28,788 nucleotides of DNA from JBAZOY01 sp041648505 (GTDB taxonomy: Bacteria > Desulfobacterota > Syntrophia > Syntrophales > CG2-30-49-12): assembly GCA_041648505.1 (NCBI GenBank), contig JBAZOY010000029.1:1-28788 (forward strand), given 5' to 3'. Position numbers and translations under genes: made by a program. Below are positions 6,797 to 15,519 of the stretch, in pieces (position 1 is the stretch's first letter; the number at the start of each line of letters is the position of its first letter). Under the pieces are notes generated by a model. The model had not been told where the DNA came from, ran no database searches, and saw nothing but the letters and a program-made list of their open reading frames with translations.

Positions 6797-7738
6797 ATGA
6801 CCGATAGCCAATTTCATACGCCGGTCATGGTGAGGGAGGTTGTTGAATCCCTTCTTTGGAAACGGGGGGGGATTTACCTCGACGGGACACTGGGAGGAGG
6901 GGGGCATGCCTTCGAGATACTGGAAAAAACATCACCCGATGGCACACTTATCGGGATTGACATTGATGACGATGCTCTCCTGGAATCTGAGAAATGCTTA
7001 AAGTCCTTTGGCAACAGAAAAATTCTGTTAAAGGCCAGTTATGCAGACATCGGCAATATTTTAACTTATCTTAACGTTCCCAAGGTTGACGGAATTCTCC
7101 TTGACTTGGGCGTTTCATCTTATCAGTTTAAAACGGCAGAGAGGGGATTCAGCTTTTCTTTATCAGCACCTCTCGATATGCGTATGGATCGCAGCCGTGG
7201 AAAGAAAGCTTATGATCTTATAAACACCCTTCCGGATAAAGAGTTAGAAAAAATAATCAGAGATTATGGCGAGGAGATAATGGCTTCAAGAATTGTAAAG
7301 GCGATCTCCGCAAAAAGGAAACAAACTCCGATAAGGACGACGGCTGAACTTGCGGCCATTATTGTTGAATCATTACCCTTCCGGTTCAAACGAAAAAGAA
7401 TACATCCGGCAACAAAAACCTTCCAGGCAATTAGAATAGCTGTTAATGACGAGCTTTTAAACCTCAGCAAAGCGATAAACAGCGGTATTGATATGCTCAA
7501 CAGGGGGGGAAGATTTTCCATTATCTCCTTCCATTCTCTGGAAGACAGGATTGTAAAGAATTCTTTTCGCTTATGGGAGAAAGGTTGCATCTGTCCTCCC
7601 GATCTTCCTGTATGCTCCTGTGGGGGAGAAAAAAAATTGAAGGTACTAACCAGGAAACCTGTTACTCCATCTGATGTTGAGATTACATCCAACCCAAGTG
7701 CGAGAAGTGCCAAGCTAAGAACGGCGGAGAGGATATGA
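6797..7738 (+). CDS. rsmH: 16S rRNA (cytosine-1402-N4)-methyltransferase RsmH
   Basis: 313 residues, typical length (old name MraW). It uses SAM to methylate N4 of C1402 in the decoding centre of 16S rRNA. SAM-binding GTLGGGGHA is at 30-38, LLDLGVSSYQ at 101-110, PLDMRMD at 125-131, HPATKTFQAIRIAVNDEL at 203-220 and SFHSLEDRIVK at 244-254. A short cysteine stretch near 264-275 (CICPPDLPVCSC) is common in the family. It follows mraZ by 23 bases in the normal dcw order, and its 3' end carries the ribosome site of ftsL. Confidence 0.95.
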   Translation: MTDSQFHTPVMVREVVESLLWKRGGIYLDGTLGGGGHAFEILEKTSPDGTLIGIDIDDDALLESEKCLKSFGNRKILLKASYADIGNILTYLNVPKVDGILLDLGVSSYQFKTAERGFSFSLSAPLDMRMDRSRGKKAYDLINTLPDKELEKIIRDYGEEIMASRIVKAISAKRKQTPIRTTAELAAIIVESLPFRFKRKRIHPATKTFQAIRIAVNDELLNLSKAINSGIDMLNRGGRFSIISFHSLEDRIVKNSFRLWEKGCICPPDLPVCSCGGEKKLKVLTRKPVTPSDVEITSNPSARSAKLRTAERI

Positions 7739-7741
7739 GCA

Positions 7742-8062
7742 ATGCCGCAAGTAGAAGCTATTAGGCAGGGTGTCCATAACAATGGGCAAGTGTTTGCAAG
7801 AGTAAAGTTTTCTACTTTTATTCTTGTTGCTGCCGTCTTTATGGCCGTGGCCTTAATTTATGTATGGTCGCGCACACAGATGACAAAGCTCGAATACCAG
7901 GTGGCAGAGGAGATAAGTATTAGAGAGCAGCTCTTAGAAGAGCAGAGAAGACTGAAAGTTGAATACGCAACCCTGAAATCGCCACAGCGTATCGAGGCAA
8001 TTGCGAGAGACAAACTCCAGATGTCTTACCCTGGGAGTGAGCAGGTTATCTTTCTTAAATAA
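7742..8062 (+). CDS. ftsL: Cell division protein FtsL
   Basis: 106 residues, a small bitopic membrane protein. A short cytoplasmic tail precedes one membrane helix (about 24-43). A periplasmic heptad-like coiled coil (about 46-80, with EEISIREQLLEEQRRLKVEY) follows, ending in the common RIEAIARDKLQM segment. Sequence identity in this family is low, so the call rests on size, topology and position between rsmH and ftsI. FtsL joins FtsB and FtsQ in the divisome and activates FtsW/FtsI. It starts 3 bases after the rsmH stop, with GAGG inside rsmH as the ribosome site. No separate ftsB is seen in the window. Confidence 0.85.
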   Translation: MPQVEAIRQGVHNNGQVFARVKFSTFILVAAVFMAVALIYVWSRTQMTKLEYQVAEEISIREQLLEEQRRLKVEYATLKSPQRIEAIARDKLQMSYPGSEQVIFLK

Positions 8063-8088
8063 CTGCAATTGTTAAGTGAGGTTGTAAG

Positions 8089-10077
8089 ATGACCAGAGAA
8101 AGAGGGAAATGGTTGAAATTCAGGATAGTAAGCCTGGTGGTATTTTTTCTGATCCTCTTTATCGCTCTGTTATCAAGGGCATTACAACTACAGGTCTTTT
8201 CCTGTAAGACACTAAAACAAAGGGCCGAAAATCAGCATGTTGTAACCTTATCCCTCCTGCCTGAGAGAGGTATAATCTTTGACCGAAACGGGGAGAAGCT
8301 GGCGGCAAGTATCAGGGCAGATTCTGTCTGTGCTGCTCCGGTCAAGGTGAAAAATCCCCGTGGTGTTGCTGAGCAAATAGCCTCCCTTCTTCGTATGGAT
8401 AGAGATACTGTACTGAAAAAAATTTCCGGTAATAAAAAGTTCTGCTGGCTGGCAAGAAAAATAAATCCCGCTCAGGCGGTAGCTGTAGACAAGCTGAATA
8501 TTGACGGTATATTTTTAATTAAAGAACCGAAACGCTTCTATCCTAATGGGGAATTGGCAGGTCATCTTCTTGGATTTGTCGGTGTAGACTCCAATGGTCT
8601 TGCAGGGCTGGAACATGGATATAATAGTTATCTGGAGGGAACACCGGAAAAGTTGACCTGGGCAAGAGATGCCAAGGGAAGAAAGCTTTTCCCCCGGGTT
8701 GAAAAATCCGTCACAGCAGAGGATAAAGGTTACAATCTCATCTTAACCATTGACAGCCGGATTCAGTATCTTGTGGAATCTCAGCTGAGGGAGGCTATAA
8801 GGGAGAGAGAAGCAAAAGGAGGTTATGCCATCGTTATGGATCCTAAAACAGGTGAAATACTGGCGTTGGCTGATGGACAGCCGTTCGATCCTAACAAACA
8901 CACTTTCAGTAAAGTGAAAAACGGGGCGATTAGTGACTGTTTTGACCCGGGATCGACCTTTAAACCATTTCTTGTGGCAGGAGCCCTCGAAGAAGGTGTC
9001 ATTAGAGAAAGCGACAAGCTTAATTGCGAAAACGGGAGATATGTAGTGGGAGGCAAGGTTATCCACGAGGCACAAAGAAAGAAACATAACATGCTTTCTT
9101 TACATGATGCGATCAAATATTCCAGTAACATCGGTGCTGTTAAGGTCTCTGAGATACTGGGAAAAGAGAAGTTTTATAAGTACATAGAGAAATTCGGGTT
9201 TGGTTCCAAGACGGGTATCGATCTTCCTGGTGAGTCTACCGGAATTCTCAGGCCGTTGCATAACTGGACAAATGTTGATGCGGCGACCATTGCCTTTGGG
9301 CAGGGTATTTCAGTTACGGCCATCCAGTTAATAAGAGCTCTTGCGGCTATAGCTAATGACGGCGTATTAATGCAACCGTATGTCGTAAGGGGATTGGTAG
9401 ACAATAAGGGGCAAATTGTTAAGGTGAATAGGCCAACCGTGGTAAGGAGGGTTATTTCTCCTGACACGGCGAAGAGACTTACCGCCATACTGACGGATGT
9501 GGTAGGTGATGAAGACGGTACAGGCAAAAATGCACGTATCACCAATGTATCTGTAGCCGGGAAAACAGGAACATCACAGAAATTTGATTTTATACGGAAA
9601 GTTTATTCGTCTGAAAGGGTCAGGACGTCCTTCATGGGATTTTTCCCTGCCGAGGATCCGCAGGTAGTTATTCTAATTGTCCTTGATGAACCCCAGAAGG
9701 GAAAGTGGGGAGGTGTGGCCGCCGCTCCTGTTTTCAAAAATATTGGCGAACAGATAATAACAACATGTTTTAAAACAAATATTAGAGAAGTCTCTCCTCC
9801 AGTCCCCGTTCTCGGGGAAGAAAAGATAGGTGGCAAAGTCAAACTTGTCTCTACGGAGGAGATGATAATGGAAAATGCTGTTGCGGAGGATGTTGATGAG
9901 GAGGTAATGCCGGATTTCAGAGGAATGACCATAAGGGAAGCGCTGAAGCAGTCGAAGAAAAGAGGTATAGAACTCAATGTGACAGGAAGCGGCTGGGCGG
10001 TAAGTCAGGAACCGTCTCCAGGTGTCTCAATAAGTGACCATCATTCCTGTACCGTTTCCTTTGCTGCAGGTGATTGA
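8089..10077 (+). CDS. ftsI: Septal peptidoglycan transpeptidase FtsI (PBP3) with C-terminal PASTA domain
   Basis: 662 residues, longer than E. coli FtsI (588). An N-terminal membrane helix (about 12-30) is followed by the pedestal domain (RGIIFDRNG at 60-68) and a class B transpeptidase domain. Its three active-site motifs are STFK (S289-K292), SSN (345-347) and KTG (492-494). After about residue 605 comes a PASTA domain (VMPDFRGMTIREALK...PSPGVSISD). This architecture is shared with SpoVD/PBP2x-type proteins and many deltaproteobacterial FtsI. The enzyme cross-links stem peptides at the septum in the periplasm with its glycosyltransferase partner FtsW, encoded further down the cluster. A GAGG ribosome site lies just before the ATG, 26 bases after ftsL. 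Confidence 0.94.
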   Translation: MTRERGKWLKFRIVSLVVFFLILFIALLSRALQLQVFSCKTLKQRAENQHVVTLSLLPERGIIFDRNGEKLAASIRADSVCAAPVKVKNPRGVAEQIASLLRMDRDTVLKKISGNKKFCWLARKINPAQAVAVDKLNIDGIFLIKEPKRFYPNGELAGHLLGFVGVDSNGLAGLEHGYNSYLEGTPEKLTWARDAKGRKLFPRVEKSVTAEDKGYNLILTIDSRIQYLVESQLREAIREREAKGGYAIVMDPKTGEILALADGQPFDPNKHTFSKVKNGAISDCFDPGSTFKPFLVAGALEEGVIRESDKLNCENGRYVVGGKVIHEAQRKKHNMLSLHDAIKYSSNIGAVKVSEILGKEKFYKYIEKFGFGSKTGIDLPGESTGILRPLHNWTNVDAATIAFGQGISVTAIQLIRALAAIANDGVLMQPYVVRGLVDNKGQIVKVNRPTVVRRVISPDTAKRLTAILTDVVGDEDGTGKNARITNVSVAGKTGTSQKFDFIRKVYSSERVRTSFMGFFPAEDPQVVILIVLDEPQKGKWGGVAAAPVFKNIGEQIITTCFKTNIREVSPPVPVLGEEKIGGKVKLVSTEEMIMENAVAEDVDEEVMPDFRGMTIREALKQSKKRGIELNVTGSGWAVSQEPSPGVSISDHHSCTVSFAAGD

Positions 10078-10083
10078 ATCAAT

Positions 10084-11604
10084 ATGGATTTATCACATTT
10101 AATAAAGGGCATTGATATATCTAAGGTCTCTGGTGATCTTAGCGGCGAAGTCTCTTCTCTTTGCTATAATTCGAAAAAGTGTGAAGGAAATTCTCTTTTT
10201 GTAGCTATTTCCGGTTTTAAGTCCGACGGGCATAATTATATTCCTGAGGCCATAGCGCGGGGTGCAAGGTTTATTGTTCATGAAAAAAATTCTGTTTTGT
10301 TTCCCGGGGTAACGACCATAAGGGTTGCAGACAGTCGCCGGGCACTGGGAATTCTTGCGAAGAATTTTTATCTTCACCCGTCTTCTCACATGTTTCTGGT
10401 CGGCGTTACCGGGACAAACGGAAAGACAACAGTAACCTATTTACTGGAATCTATCTTCAGGGCAGCAGGTTTGTCTGTGGGGGTGCTGGGAACGGTTAAT
10501 TATAGATTCAGGGGAAAGGTATTACTATCACCCAATACAACCCCGGAGTCATTCGAGATGCAGAGGATTTTGAAAGAAATGGCAGATGACGGGGTTACCC
10601 ATGTCATTGCGGAAGTTTCCTCCCATGCCATTGACTTAAAAAGGGTTGACGAATGCGCCTTCAATTTAGGAATCTTTACCAACCTTTCCGCAGAGCATCT
10701 TGATTATCACAAGACTATGGAGAGTTACTTCCAGGCCAAGAGAAGATTTTTTCAGGAGGTTCTTCCTGCCGGAGGGGAAAAATACGGGATGATCGTAAAC
10801 GCGGATGACGCCTGGGGGCAAAGACTTATAAAAGAGAGCACGATATCATCCCTGACATTTGGAATCGAAAACAGATCCGATGTCACGGCAGAGGAATTTA
10901 ACATCTCTTCAGAGGGGATAAAGACAACGATTCGTACAGATGAGTCTCCATTTGTTGTATCCTCTCCTTTGCTGGGCAGGTTCAATCTTTACAATATATT
11001 GGCTGCTGCTGCAGCGGCAGTCTCTCTTCATATTCCTGAAAGGTGTATCCGAGAGGGTATTGAGAACTTCAAAAATGTGCCGGGACGTCTGGAGGTAATC
11101 AGCAAATCGGGGCAACCTCAAGTGTTCGTGGATTATGCTCACACTTCCGATGCTTTAAGAAAGGTGCTGGAGAACTTATCTGAGTTTAAGAGGGGGAAAA
11201 TTATCACCGTTTTTGGGTGTGGCGGCGACAGGGATAGGGAGAAGCGGCCGCTCATGGGGGAGGCCGCCACGACGTTATCCGACCTTACGATACTGACTTC
11301 AGATAACCCCCGCACGGAGGAACCGATGGAGATTATCAGGGAAATAGAAATGGGTATTCATGCCCATTCAACAATAAGATACGCCCCTGATGCTCTCAAC
11401 AGGAATATTCAGGGAAAAGTCTACCTGGTGATTCCTGACCGAAGAACGGCCATTGAGAAGGCAATTTCCCTTGCTGACAGATTAGATATCGTCCTTATCG
11501 CGGGAAAGGGTCATGAGGATTACCAGATTATTGGAGATCAGCGGCTTCCCTTTGACGACAGGGAAGTTGCCGGAGAAGTAATAAACCGGCTATGGGCAGA
11601 GTGA
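10084..11604 (+). CDS. murE: UDP-MurNAc-tripeptide synthetase MurE, meso-DAP type
   Basis: 506 residues. It adds the third stem-peptide residue to UDP-MurNAc-L-Ala-D-Glu using ATP in the cytoplasm. The ATP loop GTNGKTT is at 110-116. The lysine likely to be carbamylated is K219 (FQAKRRF). DNPR (407-410) is the motif that selects meso-diaminopimelate over lysine, and GKGHE is at 474-478. The cell wall should therefore be of the DAP type. The gene follows ftsI by 6 bases and ends 4 bases before murF, which suggests translational coupling. The ribosome site before the ATG is weak, in line with coupling. Confidence 0.95.
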   Translation: MDLSHLIKGIDISKVSGDLSGEVSSLCYNSKKCEGNSLFVAISGFKSDGHNYIPEAIARGARFIVHEKNSVLFPGVTTIRVADSRRALGILAKNFYLHPSSHMFLVGVTGTNGKTTVTYLLESIFRAAGLSVGVLGTVNYRFRGKVLLSPNTTPESFEMQRILKEMADDGVTHVIAEVSSHAIDLKRVDECAFNLGIFTNLSAEHLDYHKTMESYFQAKRRFFQEVLPAGGEKYGMIVNADDAWGQRLIKESTISSLTFGIENRSDVTAEEFNISSEGIKTTIRTDESPFVVSSPLLGRFNLYNILAAAAAAVSLHIPERCIREGIENFKNVPGRLEVISKSGQPQVFVDYAHTSDALRKVLENLSEFKRGKIITVFGCGGDRDREKRPLMGEAATTLSDLTILTSDNPRTEEPMEIIREIEMGIHAHSTIRYAPDALNRNIQGKVYLVIPDRRTAIEKAISLADRLDIVLIAGKGHEDYQIIGDQRLPFDDREVAGEVINRLWAE

Positions 11605-11608
11605 TTAA

Positions 11609-13051
11609 ATGGAGGAATCCGCAATCTATAAATCTGATTTTACAATTCTTGCGGGGCACGAAATTTTAAAGTCTACCGGGGGAGCCCTGATCATGGGTAG
11701 TGCCGACAGGGTATTTCACGGAGTGTCTACAGATTCGAGAGATGTATCAGAAGGGAACCTCTTTATCCCTCTCAAGGGAGAGAGATTTGATGGGCATGAC
11801 TTTCTTGGTGTTGCTATGAGGGGAGGGGCTGCCGGATTTCTCATCCAAAGAGAATTGTTAAACAATGAGGAATTTAAAGACTTAACCGTAATTCGTGTAG
11901 AGGATACCCTTCGGGCACTCGGGGACATCGCTCACTTCTGGCGGGAGAAATTCAGTTTCCCAGTCATTGCCATTACAGGAAGTTCGGGAAAAACGACTAC
12001 CAAGGAGATGGTTGCCTGCATTGCCGGGCTTACAAAAAAAGTGCTCAGGACAGAGGGGAATTTTAATAACCTTATTGGTCTTCCCCTGACCATCTTTCGG
12101 ATGAACGATCAGCATGATCTCGCTATTCTGGAAATGGGGACAAATACACCGGGGGAGATTGGTAAACTGACGCGTATTGCCGAGCCTGATATAGGACTCA
12201 TTACTAATATCGGTCCTGCCCATTTAGAGGGACTCAAGTCTCTTGATCTTATCAGGGAAGAGAAGGGAGATCTTTTTCAGAACATGCGAAGAAGAGGCAT
12301 TGCCATTATCAACCGTGACGATGATGAAGTGAATATATTGGACAGTCGCCGGCAGGGAAGGCGGATGACTTTCGGAATTGAGAAAGACGCTGATATATCG
12401 GCAGAGAACATCAGCACAAGGGGAGAACGGGGGGTAAGTTTTACCCTTAAAATAGATGGGATAGGACGAGAGCTTACTATGGCCGTGGTGGGCCGGCACA
12501 ACATCTATAATGCCCTTGCCGCTGCCGCTTCTTGCCGAGCTCTGGGTATAGAACATCAGATAATATGCCGGGGTTTATCATCCTTCAGGCCCATTCCCGG
12601 CCGCATGAAGGTTCACCGATTAAAAAACGGGGCATTTTTGATTGACGATACCTACAATGCCAATCCGGCATCGGTCCGCGAGGCACTGAAAACGCTGAAG
12701 TGGTTAAAAGAAGACCATAATAGTACGGTAATCATGGCTGATATGCTTGAATTAGGGGAAAAGGTGGAGGAGATGCACGAATATATCGGTTCTCTCATGG
12801 CAGAAACCGGGGTGGGTAACATTTTCCTCAGAGGAAATTTCCCCCGTGTCACTGCCCGCGGAGCCGTAAAAAGAGGTTTCTCGGGCAATCTTTTTTTCTA
12901 TGAAACCCCGGAAGAGGTTGTGGCCTACCTTCAGTCATCTTTAAAGAAAGGGGATTGGATTCTGGTCAAAGGATCAAGGAAGATGAAAATGGAGGAGATC
13001 ACCGGGGAAATTATCCGGGCATTTGGTGTTATGGAAGGTTGTTGTTGCTAA
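11609..13051 (+). CDS. murF: UDP-MurNAc-tripeptide-D-Ala-D-Ala ligase MurF
   Basis: 480 residues. It completes the cytoplasmic precursor by adding D-Ala-D-Ala to UDP-MurNAc-tripeptide. The ATP loop TGSSGKTT is at 123-130, the likely carbamylated Lys is in REEKGDLF (K219), and the family motif DDTYNANP is at 346-353. The N-terminal domain has the STDSR...LFIPLKG pattern typical of MurF and MurE. The D-Ala-D-Ala substrate needs Ddl, which is not encoded in this window. The C-terminus ends in an unusual Cys-Cys-Cys. Confidence 0.95.
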   Translation: MEESAIYKSDFTILAGHEILKSTGGALIMGSADRVFHGVSTDSRDVSEGNLFIPLKGERFDGHDFLGVAMRGGAAGFLIQRELLNNEEFKDLTVIRVEDTLRALGDIAHFWREKFSFPVIAITGSSGKTTTKEMVACIAGLTKKVLRTEGNFNNLIGLPLTIFRMNDQHDLAILEMGTNTPGEIGKLTRIAEPDIGLITNIGPAHLEGLKSLDLIREEKGDLFQNMRRRGIAIINRDDDEVNILDSRRQGRRMTFGIEKDADISAENISTRGERGVSFTLKIDGIGRELTMAVVGRHNIYNALAAAASCRALGIEHQIICRGLSSFRPIPGRMKVHRLKNGAFLIDDTYNANPASVREALKTLKWLKEDHNSTVIMADMLELGEKVEEMHEYIGSLMAETGVGNIFLRGNFPRVTARGAVKRGFSGNLFFYETPEEVVAYLQSSLKKGDWILVKGSRKMKMEEITGEIIRAFGVMEGCCC

Positions 13052-13073
13052 CTAAAAATTAAGGGAATTTAAA

Positions 13074-14153
13074 GTGCTTTATCATCTCTTATACCCACTG
13101 CATGTTCAATACTCTTACTTTAACGTATTTCGATACATTACGTTCAGGACAATTTTTGCCACGATTACGGCAATGGTGATCTGCTTTGTCATCGGCCCCT
13201 GGTTGATCCGGAAGCTTCATGACCTCCAGATCGATCAGCCCATCAGGGAAGACGGCCCGGGTTCGCATATGTCAAAAAAGGGAACTCCGACCATGGGCGG
13301 AGTTCTGATTATCTTTGCTGTTGTTATTTCTACGATCCTCTGGACGAATCTAACTGTTGATTATATATGGCTTGTCTTGCTCGTAACCCTTGGTTATGGT
13401 CTTATCGGTTTTATGGACGACTATCGAAAACTTATAAATGGTAACTCTCATGGAATTTCGGGAAAAGCCAAGTTAGGGGGGGAAATCATTATTGCTCTTT
13501 TTATCAGCCTTATCCTCTATAGAAAAGCTGGTTTTACCTCCTCTGTCACCATCCCTTTTTTTAAAACTATTTTACTCGATCTCGGGTGGTGGTACGTGAT
13601 ACTTGCCAGTTTCATTATTGTGGGCGCTGCCAATGCAGTCAATCTGACAGATGGACTGGACGGTCTGGCCATAGGTCCCGCAATTACTTGCTTCATGACC
13701 TATCTCATCTTTGCCTATGCGGCAGGTAACATTAAAATTGCCAATTACCTGCAGATCCCCTACGTTGCAGGGACAGGGGAACTCAGCATTTTCTGTGGTG
13801 CTATTGTCGGGGCAGGCATCGGCTTCCTCTGGTACAATACTTATCCGGCTCAGGTTTTTATGGGGGATGTGGGTTCCCTGTCCCTCGGTGGTGCTCTGGG
13901 GACCATTGCAATTTTAACAAAACAGGAAATTCTCCTTGCCATTGTTGGAGGGGTCTTTGTGTTGGAAACCCTTTCCGTTATCTTTCAGGTTGGCTGGTTT
14001 AAGATATCCCGGGGGAAGCGCATCTTCAGAATGGCACCGCTTCACCACCATTTTGAACTAAAGGGATGGGCGGAACCTAAAGTTATTGTGAGGTTTTGGA
14101 TCATCTCTATTCTACTTGCTCTTCTTGCTATCAGTACTCTGAAATTGAGGTAA
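13074..14153 (+). CDS. mraY: Phospho-MurNAc-pentapeptide translocase MraY
   Basis: 359 residues, a polytopic inner-membrane enzyme with about ten helices. It transfers phospho-MurNAc-pentapeptide to undecaprenyl phosphate to form lipid I. The catalytic aspartates D115-D116 lie in GFMDDYRK. NLTDGLDGLA begins at 190, MGDVGSLSLGG at 263 and the HHH motif at 324-326. The start is GTG with AAGGGA 8-9 bases upstream; MLYHLLYPLH is the canonical N-terminus. It is 22 bases after murF. Confidence 0.96.
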   Translation: MLYHLLYPLHVQYSYFNVFRYITFRTIFATITAMVICFVIGPWLIRKLHDLQIDQPIREDGPGSHMSKKGTPTMGGVLIIFAVVISTILWTNLTVDYIWLVLLVTLGYGLIGFMDDYRKLINGNSHGISGKAKLGGEIIIALFISLILYRKAGFTSSVTIPFFKTILLDLGWWYVILASFIIVGAANAVNLTDGLDGLAIGPAITCFMTYLIFAYAAGNIKIANYLQIPYVAGTGELSIFCGAIVGAGIGFLWYNTYPAQVFMGDVGSLSLGGALGTIAILTKQEILLAIVGGVFVLETLSVIFQVGWFKISRGKRIFRMAPLHHHFELKGWAEPKVIVRFWIISILLALLAISTLKLR

Positions 14154-14175
14154 AAGAAGAGAGATTGGGGTTATT

Positions 14176-15519
14176 GTGGAGCTGGCAGGTAAAAGAATAT
14201 TAATTGTCGGTCTCGGCAAGACAGGCATTGCTACCGCCCGTTTTCTTACAGGCCAAGGTGCCATAGTTATCGTAACTGATGAAAAACCATTTTCAGAATG
14301 GAGTGATACTCTGACTGAGTTCAAATCTCTTCGTACAGAGCCGGAAATCGGCAGATATGGCACTGATTCTCTGTTACGGACGGATATGGTTATCCCCTCT
14401 CCCGGCGTACCTCCTTCCAATGAGATTATATCTGAGGCGGTAAGGAGAAAGATACCTGTTCTCAGTGAGATTGAACTTGCCTGGCGGTTCCTGAAACGTC
14501 CCGTAATCGCTATTACCGGTACTAACGGAAAGACAACTACAACCACTCTCATAGGGGAGATTCTGAAAAAGAGCGGGAAAAAGGTCTCGGTGGGGGGGAA
14601 TATCGGTAACCCGCTGATCGCCTATGTTGAGGGGAAACAGGATGACGATTACGTGGTGGTTGAGGTCAGCAGTTTTCAGTTACAATGGGCTCAACATTTC
14701 CGACCTTTCGTATCGGTTCTTCTGAACATTACCTGTGACCATGTCAATTATCACGGCACCTTTGAGGCGTATTGCCTGGCCAAGGAAAGGATATTTGAGA
14801 ATCAGACGACAAGGGATCTTGCCATCCTTAATGCCGACGATGCCCGGTCAAATCTCTTGTCAAAAAGGATTGTCGCCAGAGTCCGGCAGTTCAGTTCATC
14901 TGCAACATTGAACGAAGGTATGTTTATCCACGGTGAATCACTGTTATATTGTACTAACGGGAAGAAAGAGGAATATCCCATCTCCATGGTTAAAATCCCC
15001 GGGAGACATAATATAGAAAATGTCATGGCGGCAGTGATTGCTGTCAGGGAATGCGGATGCTCGCCTGACGACATTATAAGAGCTGTTGGGGAATTTAAAG
15101 GAATACCGCACAGGATAGAATTTGTAGACGAAAAAAACTCTGTGGCGTTTTACAATGATTCCAAGGGGACCAATGTAGATGCGGTGATGAGAGCACTGGA
15201 AATCTTTTCCAGGCCAATTATTTTACTTATGGGAGGCAGGGATAAGGAGGGTGATTTCCGGACACTGATTCCTCGCTTGAAAGAGAAGGTCAAGGAACTG
15301 CTTCTGTTCGGTGAGGCAAGGGACAGGATAAACACCCTGATTGGGGATGTGGTTAGAACCACACTGGTTACTACGCTCGGAGAAGCAATCGAGATAGCTT
15401 GGCAGCATTCATCTGCCGGTGATATTGTCCTGCTCTCTCCAGGGTGTGCAAGTTTTGACGAGTTTTCAGATTATCGGGCAAGAGGAAGCTTTTTTAAAGA
15501 GGTGGTAAGAAAACTGTGA
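14176..15519 (+). CDS. murD: UDP-MurNAc-L-alanine:D-glutamate ligase MurD
   Basis: 447 residues. It adds D-glutamate to UDP-MurNAc-L-Ala with ATP. The N-terminal Rossmann-like UDP-binding domain has VGLGKTG (11-17), and the ATP loop is GTNGKTT (115-121). The DSKGTNVDA motif and GGRDKEGDF follow in the C-terminal half. It starts with GTG. Its stop overlaps the ftsW start in a GTGA arrangement (4 bp), so translation of ftsW probably depends on ribosomes finishing murD. Confidence 0.95.
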   Translation: MELAGKRILIVGLGKTGIATARFLTGQGAIVIVTDEKPFSEWSDTLTEFKSLRTEPEIGRYGTDSLLRTDMVIPSPGVPPSNEIISEAVRRKIPVLSEIELAWRFLKRPVIAITGTNGKTTTTTLIGEILKKSGKKVSVGGNIGNPLIAYVEGKQDDDYVVVEVSSFQLQWAQHFRPFVSVLLNITCDHVNYHGTFEAYCLAKERIFENQTTRDLAILNADDARSNLLSKRIVARVRQFSSSATLNEGMFIHGESLLYCTNGKKEEYPISMVKIPGRHNIENVMAAVIAVRECGCSPDDIIRAVGEFKGIPHRIEFVDEKNSVAFYNDSKGTNVDAVMRALEIFSRPIILLMGGRDKEGDFRTLIPRLKEKVKELLLFGEARDRINTLIGDVVRTTLVTTLGEAIEIAWQHSSAGDIVLLSPGCASFDEFSDYRARGSFFKEVVRKL

